Numbered from the stretch's first letter, positions 38,634 through 52,009 are shown. The stretch: 64,000 nt of DNA from Polytrichum commune (GCA_950295325.1 OX485803.1:57861554-57925553); one strand, 5' to 3'. Notes: generated by a model from the sequence alone, not told the origin. Program-made: numbers and translations.

Positions 38634-39140
38634 GATGAGCCTAAACTACCGGGTGATGGTGGAGAGGTACCCATTTCTGAATGAAGTGGATGGCAGTTCG
38701 ATTCCCGCTGTGAAATTTCCTCTCTACTCGACGGGAAAAAAAAAACTAGCTAGGTACGTAGGTAGGTAGGAATCCAAAAGTCCACCCACCGCAAGGCAAG
38801 CAATAAACCCCACTGCACCCTGCACCAAGAAGACTCTTGAGTAGGGTAGGACCAACCAGTGATCGGGGAGATTTTTGGGCATAATCGGTTGAGATCCTAG
38901 TGTTTGCAAGTCCAACCGGTTACATGTTGACATCCACCGGTTTTCCTTTATTAAATTGGATAATGTTCTATAAATCCCTCTAATTTGATCGGTAATTTTC
39001 CTGCAATCTTGAACTTCAACCAGTTATTCCTCAAACTCAACCGGTTTATCTGTAACTAATAGTCGGTTCTCCCCGATCATAGGGACCAACAGGCTCAATT
39101 TCACATTGGATTGTCCGATGCTATTCATTTATTTAAGTTG
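38634..39140 (+). mobile_element. tRNA-derived SINE, copy 2, interrupted
   Basis: This matches the SINE at 8447-8705 from CTAAACTACCGGGTGATG through the B box (AGTTCGATTCCC) and CACCCACCGCAAGG to AGGCTCAATTT, ending in an ATTTATTTAAG tail. A 226-bp element plus its 8-bp duplication splits the copy after GGACCAAC. The B box carries one change (AGTTCGA instead of GGTTCGA), so this copy may be less active. Confidence 0.75.
38857..39082. mobile_element. hAT-like MITE inserted in a SINE (226 bp)
   Basis: The ends are inverted: the left end CAGTGATCGGGGAGA and the reverse complement of the right end, CTATGATCGGGGAGA. It is flanked by the exact 8-bp direct repeat GGACCAAC (38849-38856 and 39083-39090). 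The uninterrupted SINE at 8447 has a single related GGGCCAAT at the same point, confirming insertion. An 8-bp duplication and CA-starting ends fit the hAT superfamily. The interior has several copies of AACCGGTT-like motifs (for example CCAACCGGTTACA), possibly subterminal transposase-binding repeats. Confidence 0.85.
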
Positions 39141-39152
39141 GTCCTCTCCCCT

Positions 39153-39252
<100 letters not shown>

Positions 39253-39440
39253 GATAATGTTGATTATTGAACTTAGAATGATTATCACAGTTTGAACACG
39301 TAGTCCAATCTCTTTTTAAACATGTGTCTTTTGGGTAAACGTTCTTGAAGCCACACCTAACCACATACCACTCAAATATAGGCGTCCAATTAAGAGAAGT
39401 AATCGGATTAAGCACATCTACCTTAGCACCCACGCACCAA

Positions 39441-40550
39441 CCCATTAATTACGAGCCAGAATCATGTTCCTAATTTCCGTGTTTATTTATTAGTTATTGG
39501 GTGGAGTTATATGTGACGCGCATAGTAGGTTGCCGCAAGGACTGATATTCGATTGGCATAGTCTTCCGAGGGTGACACTTAGAGAGCGTCTTTGTTTCAC
39601 ATGCATTGTACAAGTCATGGGCTCCCATGAGTCGAGGCGAGGGAGTGGGAGTTATGAAGCCATCGTGTTGTTAAGGTTCGGAGGGGAGATATATAGGTCC
39701 TTGCCAACTCGGAGGGGTATGGCCAAGGGTGTTCTACGAACAGACACTTCATTCACTCTGGCCCCCTGAAGGGGACCGGAGTTCTTCTTCTTCTTCCTTG
39801 CCAACTCCATGAAGAATCTTAGCGGGATTATGAGACATATTTACCTACCTACCTACCGCCTTAGTGGGTCTCCGGTGAAGAAGCATACTTGAATTTCAAT
39901 TCAGGACAAGGTTATTTGAGGTAGTAGTTGATATGGCAGACACGTGGGCAGACACGATGAGAAAAAAAACCTCGCGTTGGAGTTCTTTGGAGGTCTAGTC
40001 TCTTGTTTGAGGGGTTGAGGTTGCCCAACAAGCTTGACCTTCAGAGAATTCCCTAGCACACAGTGTTGCCATGACTAGCCTATTTTGCTCACCCTCGTTT
40101 TATTTTCACTTAGTGATAAGAATTTTTCCAACATGAACCCATTTTATTCACGTTCACATGTTGGTGTTAATGGTCAAAACATAAGCTTGAGATGCCGGTG
40201 CAGAGATGGTAGCCCAATGTAGCGGTCCCTAACACCATGGACCTTTACAACGAGGAGTGGCAAACAATGGAACCATAATTTTCCACGATACTAAAATAGA
40301 CGAACATACATAAAAGTTGAACACATGAGGATCGTTTATAAATCATAGTTTTTGAAGTTTGTATCACAAACTAGCTTGTTAGGATAGAAATATGGGGTTC
40401 AGGGGGCCTCAAGTCTTTCTTTCAATTAGACCAGCAACTTAACATTGGCCTTTATCTCACGGAGGCTACTGCACTCCACCAACTCTAAAGAATTAACTGG
40501 TTTGACATCCCTTTCCAATGTACTTTCAATCCCATTAGCCTTTTTAGATT
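39441..40550. other. intergenic, no gene seen
   Basis: One 90-codon frame at 39497-39769 has no recognisable motif. A CTACCTACCTACC run near 39843-39858 echoes the tandem repeat at 38091. Confidence 0.45.
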
Positions 40551-40932
40551 TCAAGTGTAGTGTGAAGTCATACGTAACCGGGCCCTCTACCAAATTCTAT
40601 TTCATTGAATTTCTATTCATGCGGGTCCTCACACATGATAAAATAAAATAAATCAACGGTTATGAGCGTTTGAAGTGGCATGGTCTCTCAGTTTTGTGTT
40701 AGGCCTACCTCCAAGAGGTGGCTTTTGCAAATAGTCCAAGTGACCATGAAACACAATCCATTTGATGCCACGAGGAGTCCATGTATACTCTACATCCATC
40801 TTGCATTCACATACTCCGTTGGTCCCTCAAGCAAAGTGTGAAGCGAACTTGGATTGGCTCCGCCTTTTCCACCAATGAGAGTGCTTGAAATGAAATGGTC
40901 ACGGGCTCTCAATCTCGTGTGTGAAGTGGCCC
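40551..40932. mobile_element. Tourist-like MITE, family A copy 4 (5'-truncated)
   Basis: This matches copies at 12310 and 19637 from TTCAAGTGTAGTGTGAAGTC to the intact right end, whose reverse complement is GGGCCACTTCACACACGAG. A TTA follows the right end. The left end is missing, so no duplication can be tested on that side. Confidence 0.8.
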
Positions 40933-41252
40933 TTAGCTTCAAATGGACATTAATCACTACTACCTTCACGTAATTGGTCCATGAAGCCAACAATTGACAA
41001 TCGCATGTATAGAATCTTCCGATGAAAATTGATGTTCTCAATAAGGTTGTGGAAATCAAAATTTTCAATGATAGATAACCAAAAAAATCTTGAGAAATGT
41101 AGAAGAGATATTTTGCAAGCAAGAGAGGTCTACATCCAAAAACTCTCTTAAGTGTTTGATGCAATTCATTTGAAGAGATATGATCATAGATATTGTTATA
41201 TTGAGCATTTGTTTTCACAATAATTTATATATATAGTCTCTAAACAACTGAT

Positions 41253-41455
41253 GTGCAGTCTCTAAACAACTGTAGTTATTTTCTTTTTGCGTTTTTGGGA
41301 CTACATTTAAAATAACTTTGGGGCATGTAATATACCGTTTGAAAGGTATTTTTGAGATCTTTCCAATGGTACGTTACATGCTCCCAAATTTCAAAACAAT
41401 CAATCACTGAACCAAAAAGAAAAAAAACAAATCTGCAGTCATTTAACGACTGCAG
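41253..41455. mobile_element. foldback MITE, TGCAGTC ends (203 bp)
   Basis: The left end GTGCAGTCTCTAAACAACTG pairs with the right end, whose reverse complement is CTGCAGTCGTTAAATGACTG. Inward symmetry continues through TTTCTTTTTG and a central hairpin (GGGGCATGTAATATACC with GGGAGCATGTAACGTACC). It could fold along almost its entire length. No coding sequence. Confidence 0.7.
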
Positions 41456-41499
41456 GTCAAGCTGGTCAAAAGAACCATAGTCTTGTAAAATCTGAAAAC

Positions 41500-41980
41500 A
41501 AATACAAAATGAGAAACCTTAATAATCGCATAAATTTTTTACAAACTTGCACAAAATAATTGTGGAATTCAAGAAATATTATAATTTGAAATTTTCATAT
41601 AATTCCAAAATCATGTAGCCTTTCATGTATCGAAAGACTTATCATTGTTTCTTACAAGTAACTAATAATAACTTTGAGAATACTAACACTTACTGATCAA
41701 ATTGAGGACCTTTTGTAACAGAAAAATATGATAATGCATATAAATTAAAATATTTTAATAATAAAGACTAAATACAGATTTGCAGTTAAAGTTTAGATTG
41801 CATGTAAAACACATTAAAGTAAAGAATTAATGCTACTTTGTTTCAAAAGTGTAGCATTTTTAGTTTATTATAATCTAAGTAAATTTGTACAAAAATAAAT
41901 TGATTGCATTGGTATTGGTTATTTGCATGTTAAATTATTTTAAGTTGATCTAAACGTTTATTTTCTTGCTCTTTTCAACT
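41500..41980. repeat. direct repeat of 43290-43770
   Basis: Both copies are AT-rich. They share TTTTATATAATTC-type, ACTTATC/ACTTACTC, TTGATTGCATTGGT and TTAAGTTGATCTA/TTGAATTGATCTA blocks in the same order and orientation over about 480 bp. Divergence is high, indicating an old duplication or an AT-rich transposon family. No protein is recognisable. Confidence 0.55.
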
Positions 41981-44900
41981 CTTTTATATACTAAAGGTTT
42001 CTTTTAAAGTATTTTCTTTAATTTTTATAGCAAGACAATAAAATTATTCTATATACATAAACAATAACTATGTGATCTTACGTTCCATGACCCTAAAAAA
42101 ATTCATAATGGATGTACAAATGGATGCTTCGATACCTTGGATCCTACATAAAAACTTCCGTCAATTAAGGGGAGGTAAATTTTACCTTATACTTGGATAT
42201 TTTGTTCCAATTAAAAATAAATTGCTGATTTTGTAACTTTGTTTGGTATTTTTGACAAGGTAAAGTGAGTATAGGCTCGAGATCGTACCAAATATCCAGA
42301 CAAGCCTTCATCCGAGCTCAAAAATGAAAATATTCATCCTCGTAAAAATACAGTTATTTTTATCAAAAAATCAAAATGGATTATGATATAAAAACATCAA
42401 CAAGAAAATTGGGTCTTCATTTGTCAAGGCGATAATTAAAGTCCAGGTGATCAATTCTATGTTTAATATATAAAACGTCTAGAGCAACAAAAACCTTCTC
42501 TCCGATTGTTTGGCGAACTTATGAAAGAACCACGTATACCAAAGTGGTTAAATACCGTTGCAATTTTTATTTACACCCATAGGTTTTTATTTATGATAAG
42601 CAGTGGCTAGATAAATGTCAAGTTTATGGAATTATACCAATAGATAATAGGCCATAAAAAAAACTTAAACTCCAAATGTTACAACAAAAGCATATAAATT
42701 TTAGGGTTTAGGAAAGCTTCCAAATTTAAAACACGAATGTATAACGATTAGTTGTATTTATGAGATGAGGGGATCCGTTTACTTGGAACAATACAATTGT
42801 TTCTTTGCTGTGTAAGGGAGTTTTTAAGTTGTAAGGGATGTTATGGACATACATAACATTATTCACATTCATAACAATGTTTTGTGGGACTAGTAGTATT
42901 CCACATGATATTCCTATATATTTTCCACATTTAGTTTGAATGTTATGTATTTTCATATAAATTTTGTCAGATATCCACATGTTTGCAATATTCTATAAAA
43001 CAATGGACAAATATGATTGAGTCCTTGGTTGTTAACATTATGCAACACGTATCTATAAAATTCATAGAGGATGATTATATTATTTGATAATATGTATTTA
43101 ACAAAAAAATTACTATAAATTATGAAATGAATTTTAGAAATTTTGGTGGCATTTGGGTTTTAAAAACATGTATGCAATATTATTGTTAAACACGGCTTTG
43201 GAGTCTTCGAAGCATAGTTGGTGCCTTCAAAGTCTTATGAGCATAGCATGTCATATTCCAAAACATGGACAATAAATGGAAAATATTTAGAAAAAAAAAT
43301 TATGACATCATAAAACTTGTACAATCATGCACAATGTGATTGTGAAATACAAAGAAATTTAGAATTTAGAATTTTTATATAATTCTGAAGCCACGCAACT
43401 TCCCGTGCGTGGAAGGACTTACTCTCGAACTCTCGATTCTTACATGACACTAATAAACTTGTAAACAACAATAATTTATTTAGTTTAAGGGATGATTTAA
43501 TTGAGAACCTTTCATAACATGAAAAGAGGCAATACACATTAATTAAATCAATCCAATACTGAAAACTAAGTACAAGTTTGCAATTAAAAATTAAAATCAT
43601 GTATTTAAAATTATTGAATAATTATTTTTATATTAAGTTGTTTCAAACAAATAATTTGATTTATTATTTTTTGAAGTTATTTTTTCTCAAAATACGTTGA
43701 TTGCATTGGTGTTTAGTTATTTTCACCCAAAGTTATTTTGAATTGATCTATATATTTGTCTTTTGTTGCCTTAGGGTTTTTTTAATAGTTAGGCCTTTTT
43801 ATATTACATTTGGGCCTTTTTGGGCTATATTGGGCCTTTGTTCTACTACCTATGGTTGATTTGTGTTGTTCAAGACTTATTTCTACTGAATGGAAAAATT
43901 AAGAGGAATTTTCTACAAATATAAATTTCAACACAAATGTAAGAGAGTTTTATCAAACAAAATTTCTACAAACAGAGAAATTAAATTTGATTACACTCTC
44001 TTAAATTCTCTACTAAATTGAAGTTTGGTTCCCAAAATATTGGCCCTTGTCTCTATTTTTGTTTTTCATATATCTCCAACTATCTTGGTTATTCATAATT
44101 TGAACAAATTTGTTAAGACATTTGTTATTAAAAATCCCTCGCAATTTTAATCTTGAAATACGATCACAACCTTCCCTGCCAATGGCACCAAAACGTAGTT
44201 TGGGTTTTCGTTATGGGTTAAAACAAAACAACAAACAACTCAAGGTAAAAAGTCTCTAGAAAGATTGGTATAATGTCTATAAGGACAAATTCCGCATTGG
44301 TTTAAGGAATTCTATAACAATATAAGGTTCTTTCTTCCAAAGTTTCATTTTATAAGTTTCACTACTCATTCTTTACCCTCTTAAGGTACATTCAACCATT
44401 TCTCAGTTATGTATGAGTTTATCCTATTTGATGACTCCTATAAACTTAATGACATGCTTTTACGTCATTCGTGAAGCTCCCTTTAAGCTTTGGCAATGGT
44501 CTTTGTATCAACAATTGTGTTTTGTATTGGCCACAATCTCCCAAAGGATTCTCATGCATTTGGGTTAGTAAAATCTATCCTTAACTATATTGAATTGTAA
44601 CTAAATCCAAACACAAAGGAAATTGCCTCTTCATTTCCGTTATCTTCATTTGATTCCAAACGAGAGTTCATTTATATAAAATTCTTCATTGCCACACAAC
44701 ACACAAGGGCTTGCTCAACTTCCGCAATATCTCTAAAAGCAAACATATAGGTATATAAGCTATAGCCATTTCAATTGTAAGCTAACTCGCTTCATTGCTC
44801 AATTGAATTTAATACAAATAATCTCACAATCTTATTTTTAATCAAATCAAAGTATGTTCTTTGTCATTTAGATTATTTTGCCAACCAAACATCATCTTTA

Positions 44901-47669
44901 TGTTAATACACTTCCAATATACACAAATTTTATGAGAAATATGTGAACCCTCCACAATTATTTGAATGATATGATATCAAAATATAATGAAGAAAATTAT
45001 TTATATATTATTGAATGTTAGTTCAATATAATTTGATAATATACAAATCATAATATAATCAAAACAGTTTGTATAATATTACCATAAGTAGCTTTGTATA
45101 TATTATATCAAAAGATTATATGATGCAATTCAACATGTTATAATTTTGGATTGAAACTTCGCCCAATTTTACTTGAATATTCATGGACCATTCCGTACAC
45201 CCCCCACCCCCACTTTAAAACCCCCAAAAATCTCAACAACCCTTCATATATCCAAACTCACACGGTCCAAATAAGGAAGGCAATGCATATCCTCTCGATT
45301 ATGTTAATGAGGAGTAAAATCATTGCGTGCTCTTCCTACCTTCACAAGCCTTTCAAGGCTTAACATATTGGACCTTTACAAATCCATCAATTGATCCCTC
45401 ATACCACGTCGCACAACCTCAAGATGCCCTTCACAAATCAAAGAAATCGTAATCAAGAAGGTGAAGAGAGTGAGTGTTTGTCTGTCTGCACACACAATGG
45501 ATGGAGGAGATCAGGGGAGGAGGGTTACATCTGTCAAATCCGACAGTTGAGAGAGCACAAGCAACGTGGCCTCACCAGAAGCCAAAAGTTGCTTTCATCG
45601 CCCATAGACTTCTTCTTGACAACATTGAGATTGACAAGTACACCAAATACCCCTATTAGCGTGGGTGGAAATAATTATCTAGCATGGAAACAATTAGTGT
45701 GGGTCACAATAATTATTTAGCCAAGGTGGAACTACTGTGGGTTCAATATCGCGGGTCTTCTCCTAAGTCTTTATGAAGACTTCCAACCAACACACTGACT
45801 ATTATTTATTAGACAGAAACAACACAAAATAAAACAATCACCCATATTAAATTTCTAGAAAAAACCAACTAATGTGGTCCACGTTAGTTTTCTACTAGAA
45901 ATTCAGTGTGGGTTGAAAATTCATGTGCCCCAAATTCATTCTCATTATGAGAATTAGTGTAGCTCTAGAAAATTATTGTGACCCACAAAAATACGACTAT
46001 TTAGTGTAGCACCAGCCCTCTCATCTAGTTACCCCATCCTCTTAAAGTCTATCAAGTCCATCCTTAACTGCATCTACGATGGGTTTGAAGCTAACTTATA
46101 GTTTTGAGGTATAACTGGTAGAGGTGCTCACATTACAATTGATGAATTTTACGAATTATTACCTACATGCAAAGCAACAATATGTTATTAGATTTCACAA
46201 AAAATGTGATCAAGTAATCATAGTGAGTTGACCACAAAATTGTAATGAACATGCAACCAATCATCTTGAAGCTCATACTTGGTGTATCGACTCCCTGTGG
46301 GCTTAATTAGTGTGAGATTATTTATTTATTACATATTATGTATTTATTTTTCTTGGGAGAGGTAAAAACCACGGTCCCACCACTTCGTTTGCACTCACAA
46401 GCAGTTTATCCACATCAACAAACAACTATGATAGGAAGAAGTCAAAATATTTAACATCACCTCATACCACTCCCATGAATCTATCCATGAGAGGGGAACC
46501 CATGGTGCTCCAATTGTGGGCGTTTGGTGTTCCAATGCCAATGCACTCTACCTTGGCACCCGTTATTGTGTGGAACAGGAAACAAGAAAAAATACCATGT
46601 TGTCCTAAGTCATTTTTTCTACTTTACATTTGGCATTAACAACCATTAACTTGCATAAGCATATATTGGATTGGAAAAGGGCATATGTAGGTGGCTCTCA
46701 TCTAGGGTGAACCACCAATGCTTGAAAAAACAAACATGCAATTAGGTGGTTGGTTGGCCATTTTGTGGCCCAACTGTAGATGTCGGTCCACCAGCTATGC
46801 CACCAAAGGTGCGTGGACTAGGTGACGTGTAGTATGGTGGCAAGGGCATTTCATAATGTTAGAGACTCCATTTTATGTCAAATCCGTCACTTGCAATGGG
46901 AAAGAAACTTGGAGGGTATCAAGTGTTAATTAACATCGTAAAACAAGTTGAGGTGGAAGGTTGTGGGTAGAGTGGAGTGTTTTTAACTGACTCAGGATCT
47001 TGTTTGCTACTAGGTAGATAATAGAGTTATATGCAAACTCACTATGGGTTTAGGTTGGGGTTAGATCTTGACTTTGACACTTGGCCTTAGTTCTAGTGTT
47101 GAGAACTAACTAACCGGAGTCATGATTGACCCCCTAAACGCAAGGTTGATCGTTGCAAACATCTACACTAAATTGATTATATTTAGTGTTGTTACCACCC
47201 TACCCTGCTCAACACTAATCCTCAATTCCTTGACAATTAGTCTTAGACATGAATATGCCACTACCTTCCCTACTGCCGCCTCCCTTCTTCATATCCTTAC
47301 TAACACTAAATTCAACACATGTAACTTCCACATATTACCATAGTTGATATTTAGTGTTTGAGTTTACATTAAATGTTACTTACTTTCATAGGGTTATTTA
47401 TTGATATATATAGTGTATGCATTCGTATTTAGTGTATCAAACACTAAATGTCCTATTTAGTGTAGTGAGCTCACCAACACCTTTCCCTCTCAACCCAACC
47501 TCATTCTCTCACATGTGTGCACTCAAATCAATGCCGAAGTGGCTAAAGCCGGAAAGGCAAGTCTGCATATCCAAAGACAAGCATGCAATGGCATGGCCAC
47601 AAAACCAATGGGTAAGTTTGCAAACCCAAGCACGATCTTAGGTTCAGGCTGGGTATGGTCGAAGGTTGA
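41981..47669. other. AT-rich intergenic block
   Basis: No gene is supported. The second copy of the 480-bp repeat (43290-43770) and the inverted counterpart of 2800-3015 (45455-45635) lie here. A decayed hairpin-type element spans about 45655-46010: AGTGTGGGTCACAATAATTA near 45695 is inverted near 45975. Short TTTAGTGT-type motifs near 47180-47470 resemble the inverted repeat at 4622-7605. Confidence 0.45.
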
Positions 47670-48171
47670 GGGCCACTTCACACACGAGACTGAGAGCCCG
47701 TGACCATTACACTTCAAGCACTCTCATTGGTGGAAAAGGCGGAGCCGGTCCAAGTTCGCTACTTCACACTACGCTTGAGGGGCCAACGGAGTATGTGAAT
47801 GCAAGATGGATGTAAAGTCTACATGGATTCCTCCATGGCATCGAATGGATCGTGTTTCATGGTCAATTGGACTATTTCTCAATACCACTTCTTGGAGGTA
47901 GGCCTAACACAAAGCCAAGAGACCATGCCACTCCGAATGCTCACAATTGTTGATGTATTCTATTTTTTCATGTGTGCGGACCCGCATGAAGAGACGTTCA
48001 TAGTGATAGCATTTGGTTGAGGGCCCAGTCATGTATGACTTCACACTACACTTGAGGATTTGTTATCACACTACATGATTTTGAAGGTGTCTTGGGATGG
48101 CCTTTAGACACTTTCTTTTGGGCTCTCACAATTTCATGGTCACGACACTTGGCTCGTGTGTGAAGTGGCCC
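47670..48171. mobile_element. Tourist-like MITE, family A copy 5 (502 bp)
   Basis: A complete copy. The left end GGGCCACTTCACACACGAG and the reverse complement of the right end, GGGCCACTTCACACACGAG, are identical over 19 bases. It is flanked by TGA on both sides (47667-47669 and 48172-48174). End identity suggests this is one of the younger copies. Confidence 0.9.
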
Positions 48172-48193
48172 TGAGTCTCAAGCAAGAAACTTA

Positions 48194-48518
48194 GGCCCAC
48201 TTTACACTAGGAGTCGAGGCCAAGGGCCGAGGGAAACCTTGCGATCTTATTGGTTGAGAGCTTAAGGCCAACCCGATCGAAGAGCTTTAGACTACAAGTC
48301 AAGGCCAATAATTAATTGAATATTTTAATCTATAAAAGTTGGCCTTGAGATGGCCCCCAAGGCACAAAAGAAACCCTCGTGGATTGGGGGACCAACAAAG
48401 GGCCTTGGGACCAACGAGTACACAAACTTGAGGCCGTCTCGAGCTTCAAAAGAACTCAAAATATTGGTTAAGTTGGCCCGAAGATTTCACAGCCTTGACT
48501 CCTAGTGTAAAGCGGCCC
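48194..48518. mobile_element. Tourist-like MITE, family B (325 bp)
   Basis: The left end GGCCCACTTTACACTAGGAG and the reverse complement of the right end, GGGCCGCTTTACACTAGGAG, are inverted repeats. TTA lies immediately outside both ends (48191-48193 and 48519-48521), the canonical PIF/Harbinger target duplication. It sits only 22 bp from the right end of the family A copy at 47670-48171. The interior has no coding frame but repeats AAGGCCAA-type motifs. Confidence 0.85.
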
Positions 48519-48521
48519 TTA

Positions 48522-50614
48522 TATAGTTGAAGAGAGAGAGAAAGGGAGGCCAAACCTCAACTTGGCTCCGGATGGGTGCCATTGTCCCCAACGCTAGAAC
48601 TTCACAATTCATGTTCCAATGCCTCTTTGAGAGTAGGAGGGAGGAAAAACGAGGTAGAGATGGAGTATGTTTTTTTGTTTTGAATGGGCACCTCGAGTAC
48701 TTAGGCCCACCAACCCCGAGATACCCAAAATTGGGCCAAACTCAAGTACAATCCATTGGGGTAATGAGGATAACTTTAATATAGTTCTTTTCTACTTCTT
48801 TTTGGGTATTTCTATATTTCATAGTGCTATGTAAAGCCCTATATTGTTTTTTTCCATGTAATGTGTAGGCACATTATTAGGTGTATGTGCCCTCCGGATT
48901 TTCCAACATGCTATATATTTACAATTTATAATGCTTGCCAATGGTGATTTACACTCAAGAATGGCTCTCTCCCCATGGATTTCCCACTTCAAAATATTAC
49001 CTATGTTTAATTATGAAGAATGAGCACATGTATCTGGAGAAAGGGAATTATCGCATGTGAGTGTACCTCTCCTTCATCTAACATAAAAACCTCTGAAATA
49101 GTCTGCAACCCGGAGGTTAGTAATTTTAGTTGATTTGACACTGGAATTAACTATGAAGACCCCAAATTAATCTTGTCCAAGTCATTTGAGATGCATTAGC
49201 CACAAACATGTAGGAAGTCAAGTTTTTTTTTTGTTTTAAAAACGTTGGATGGATGAAGATGTACGCTCAAGGCATGCTTATATGGGACAATTCCCTCTCT
49301 CCCATGAGTCCCACCTAATAAGTTGCCTTAGGATGTAAAATCTCACGAGGCATAGAGAATTGGGTGGCATTAGGCGGAAACGGTGGATGAGGAAAACAAC
49401 TGGATGAAAGAAGGGGATGAGAAAATCCACTTAACAACTTTGGCTTCATAGTTCTATATGTGCAAAACCCTGGGTTGATTTCGCCAATGTATTATGTGTC
49501 GGGCTCATAATACATTGTACACATCCTCTCGGTTTCCCATTGAATTGTTTCAGACCTTGGACAGCTAGTCAACTAGCATCACCTAGCTAAATCTTCCGGG
49601 CCTTTATTTGTCATTTAGCTTTAGTTGGTTAGGTTCACCAAACCAATGATTCTTACTTAGCTTTAACTAGCTAACTTTTCCAGAACTCTCATTTTCACTC
49701 AACTTCAACTAGATAAAAAATTACATGACACGCATATTCATTCTAAACCAAAGAGAAATCCATTCAAGCAAAACCAAACAATATGTAATTGGTTATGTTG
49801 CTCTCATATGACTTTGTATTTTCATGTTGTTACACAAGGAAATTGAAAGGCTTAAAATCAACACGTATAATCGGCTTCCTCGATCACTTTCGATTGGCAC
49901 TGGTGACAAATCATCATCTTTTTTGTTTTCGTTATCATCAGAATTGTCAATGTCATTTGGCAATTTAGGACGAGATGGAATCAAGGTGTTCCAAATCAAA
50001 GATTCCATGACATTTGATGTATTATTAGGAATCATGCTCGTATTCGGTTTCAAAAACATTGTTGCTTCAACAAGTTCATGTTTATTTAGTGTATATTACA
50101 TATTCTAGCTAGCTAACTTTCCTTGCCTAGATTATGGCACATAGTTTTGACTAGTTATTCTTTTTATGCACCAAAAATCTGCGTAGCTTTAGCTAGTCGG
50201 AGCTTTTAGCTAGCTAAATAGCTACCCACTTAGTTAGTTGTCCAAGGTCCGAATTGTTTCCATTTTATAAAGTCCACTAACAACGCTCTACATGCAATAA
50301 AGACCTCACCCCACGAGGATAGTTCCAACTAAGAATAGTGAGCACATAAGACCCACATAATAAGTTACCAAATCACATCAAAAACACTTATGACATGGAG
50401 AAGTGAGTGGCAAATGCATGAGTTGTCACTGGTGCCTTGTGACAAAGCTAGATGAAAATAAAAAAGGGGACGAGAAAATCCATTTGGGGGCTCTAGCTTC
50501 ACCATACTAGGTTAAACTCTATCCATGGAATCCATGGGCATGTTATTAGGCGTTCACACCCTCCGGGTTTCCCAACGGGCTAATTACAATTTATAACACC
50601 CGTCAACGGCATTT
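48522..50614. repeat. diverged dispersed repeat copies
   Basis: Two of four related copies lie here (about 48950-49570 and 50280-50590); the others are at 50940-51480 and 52010-52290. Shared blocks are AATGAGCACAT, AAGTTACC/AAGTTGCC, GGGATGAGAAAATCCA, TTTGGCTTCATAG and GTGTACCTCTC/GTGTATCTCTC. A 94-codon frame at 49824-50108 has no known motif. No gene is supported. Confidence 0.6.
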
Positions 50615-50929
50615 GGATGAGAGTTGCGAGGCCCTTGACTCTCATCCAAAGTCCATCCAGATGTTCGATTGACACAATCCATCAAAATTTGCATTAGGTT
50701 TGTCTTGGAGGTGAACCTAACGCAAATTCCGGTAGACCATAAAGCATTATTTAAAGTCTGTCATGTAGGAAATCCATGTAGATTTTTTCATCCATTGTAA
50801 TTTTCTTTGGATCCTTGGACCTTCACCTTCTAGTATGAAGTGAACTTGAACAATCTCGATCTTTTCGGCCAATGAAAAATCTTAGAATGCAATGGTCACA
50901 AGTCTTTGGTCTCGTGTGTAAAGTGGCCC
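50615..50929. mobile_element. Tourist-like MITE, family A copy 6 (partial)
   Basis: This retains the right half of the family: CCATTGTAATTTTCTTTGG, TTTTCGGCCAATGAAAAAT and the right end (reverse complement GGGCCACTTTACACACGAG). The left part (GCGAGGCCCTTGACTCTCAT) is decayed and the left end is not clear. It lies inside the repeat-rich 49-52 kb block. Confidence 0.65.
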
Positions 50930-50939
50930 TAAAGGCCCT

Positions 50940-51414
50940 CTCTTGTGGATTTCCAAGTCAAATGATAATATAAGATGTCCAATTAAGAAGAATGAGCACA
51001 TAAGGCTCCACATATTAAGTTACCTTAGCACATAAAGGAACACACGGGCCATGGAGAAGTGGGCGTCATTAGGCAGCAATGGCAGTTGTGGAGAAGGGCC
51101 AAATGAAAGAAGGGGGATGAGAAAGGTCAGTTTAACTTTGAGATTTTGGCTTCATAGCACCATACACGTAAAACCTCGTGTTGATTTCACTCATGTAATA
51201 CGAAGAGAGGGAATTATCACATATGAGTGTATCTCTCATTTATCCATTATAGAAGCCTTGAAATAGTATGCGGTCTGGAGGTTGCTTCTTGAAGTTGATT
51301 CGACACCGGACATAGTTTTGAAGATCTTGATTAGTCTTAGTCCAAGTCATTGGGGATGAATCAACCACAATCCTATAAGGGATTAAGTTTTTATGTTGGA
51401 TGGATGAGACGTAT

Positions 51415-51471
<57 letters not shown>

Positions 51472-51480
51472 CCATTATAC
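50940..51480. repeat. third copy of the 49-52 kb dispersed repeat, with (CT)n tail
   Basis: This contains CACGGGCCATGGAGAAGTGG, GGGGGATGAGAAAGGTCA, TTTTGGCTTCATAGCACCAT and GTGTATCTCTCATTTATCC. It ends in a CT microsatellite of about 54 bp (about 51415-51468). Confidence 0.6.
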
Positions 51481-52009
51481 CTCATACATGCCATCCATAT
51501 TCCATGGAGTGTTGTTTATGTTTTGTAAAACGCATGCTGCAGATGCTTTTATGTGCGATAAGCCCTCTCCCCAGGGCTTCCAACAACCAATTATACTGTA
51601 TATGTGGTATGTGGGTGCTATCTGCTTAGTTTTTTTTAATGATCTACAACTTCTACCAATTAGATATACACAACGATGCTTGTGTTACGTTAGCAAATCT
51701 ACAATGAAACATTAGCAAAAACCATACTAGAAATTAAACTTCCCGTGGATAAATTATGATTATGAAAAATGCATGTTAGCCAATTCCTAAACTGAACACA
51801 TAGGTCCTCCCAACCGTGTTCACTATTTGAATAATTTTTTGAAAATGCAGTCCAATCTCTCTCATACATGTGTCTTTATGATGTTTGTATTTTTTGATGC
51901 TCTCACCGAACCACATACAAATCAAATGTAGGTGTCCAATTAAAGAACAACCACCGAATAACCACCTGCACACCTTACCACTCAAATATTGACCTTAGGT
52001 GTTCATTTA
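51481..52009. other. intergenic, repeat fragments
   Basis: No gene is seen. 51640-51725 is the counterpart of 3990-4080. 51820-51960 carries the module (AGTCCAATCTCTCTCATACATGTGTC in part) related to 24070-24170 and 39290-39400. Confidence 0.5.
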
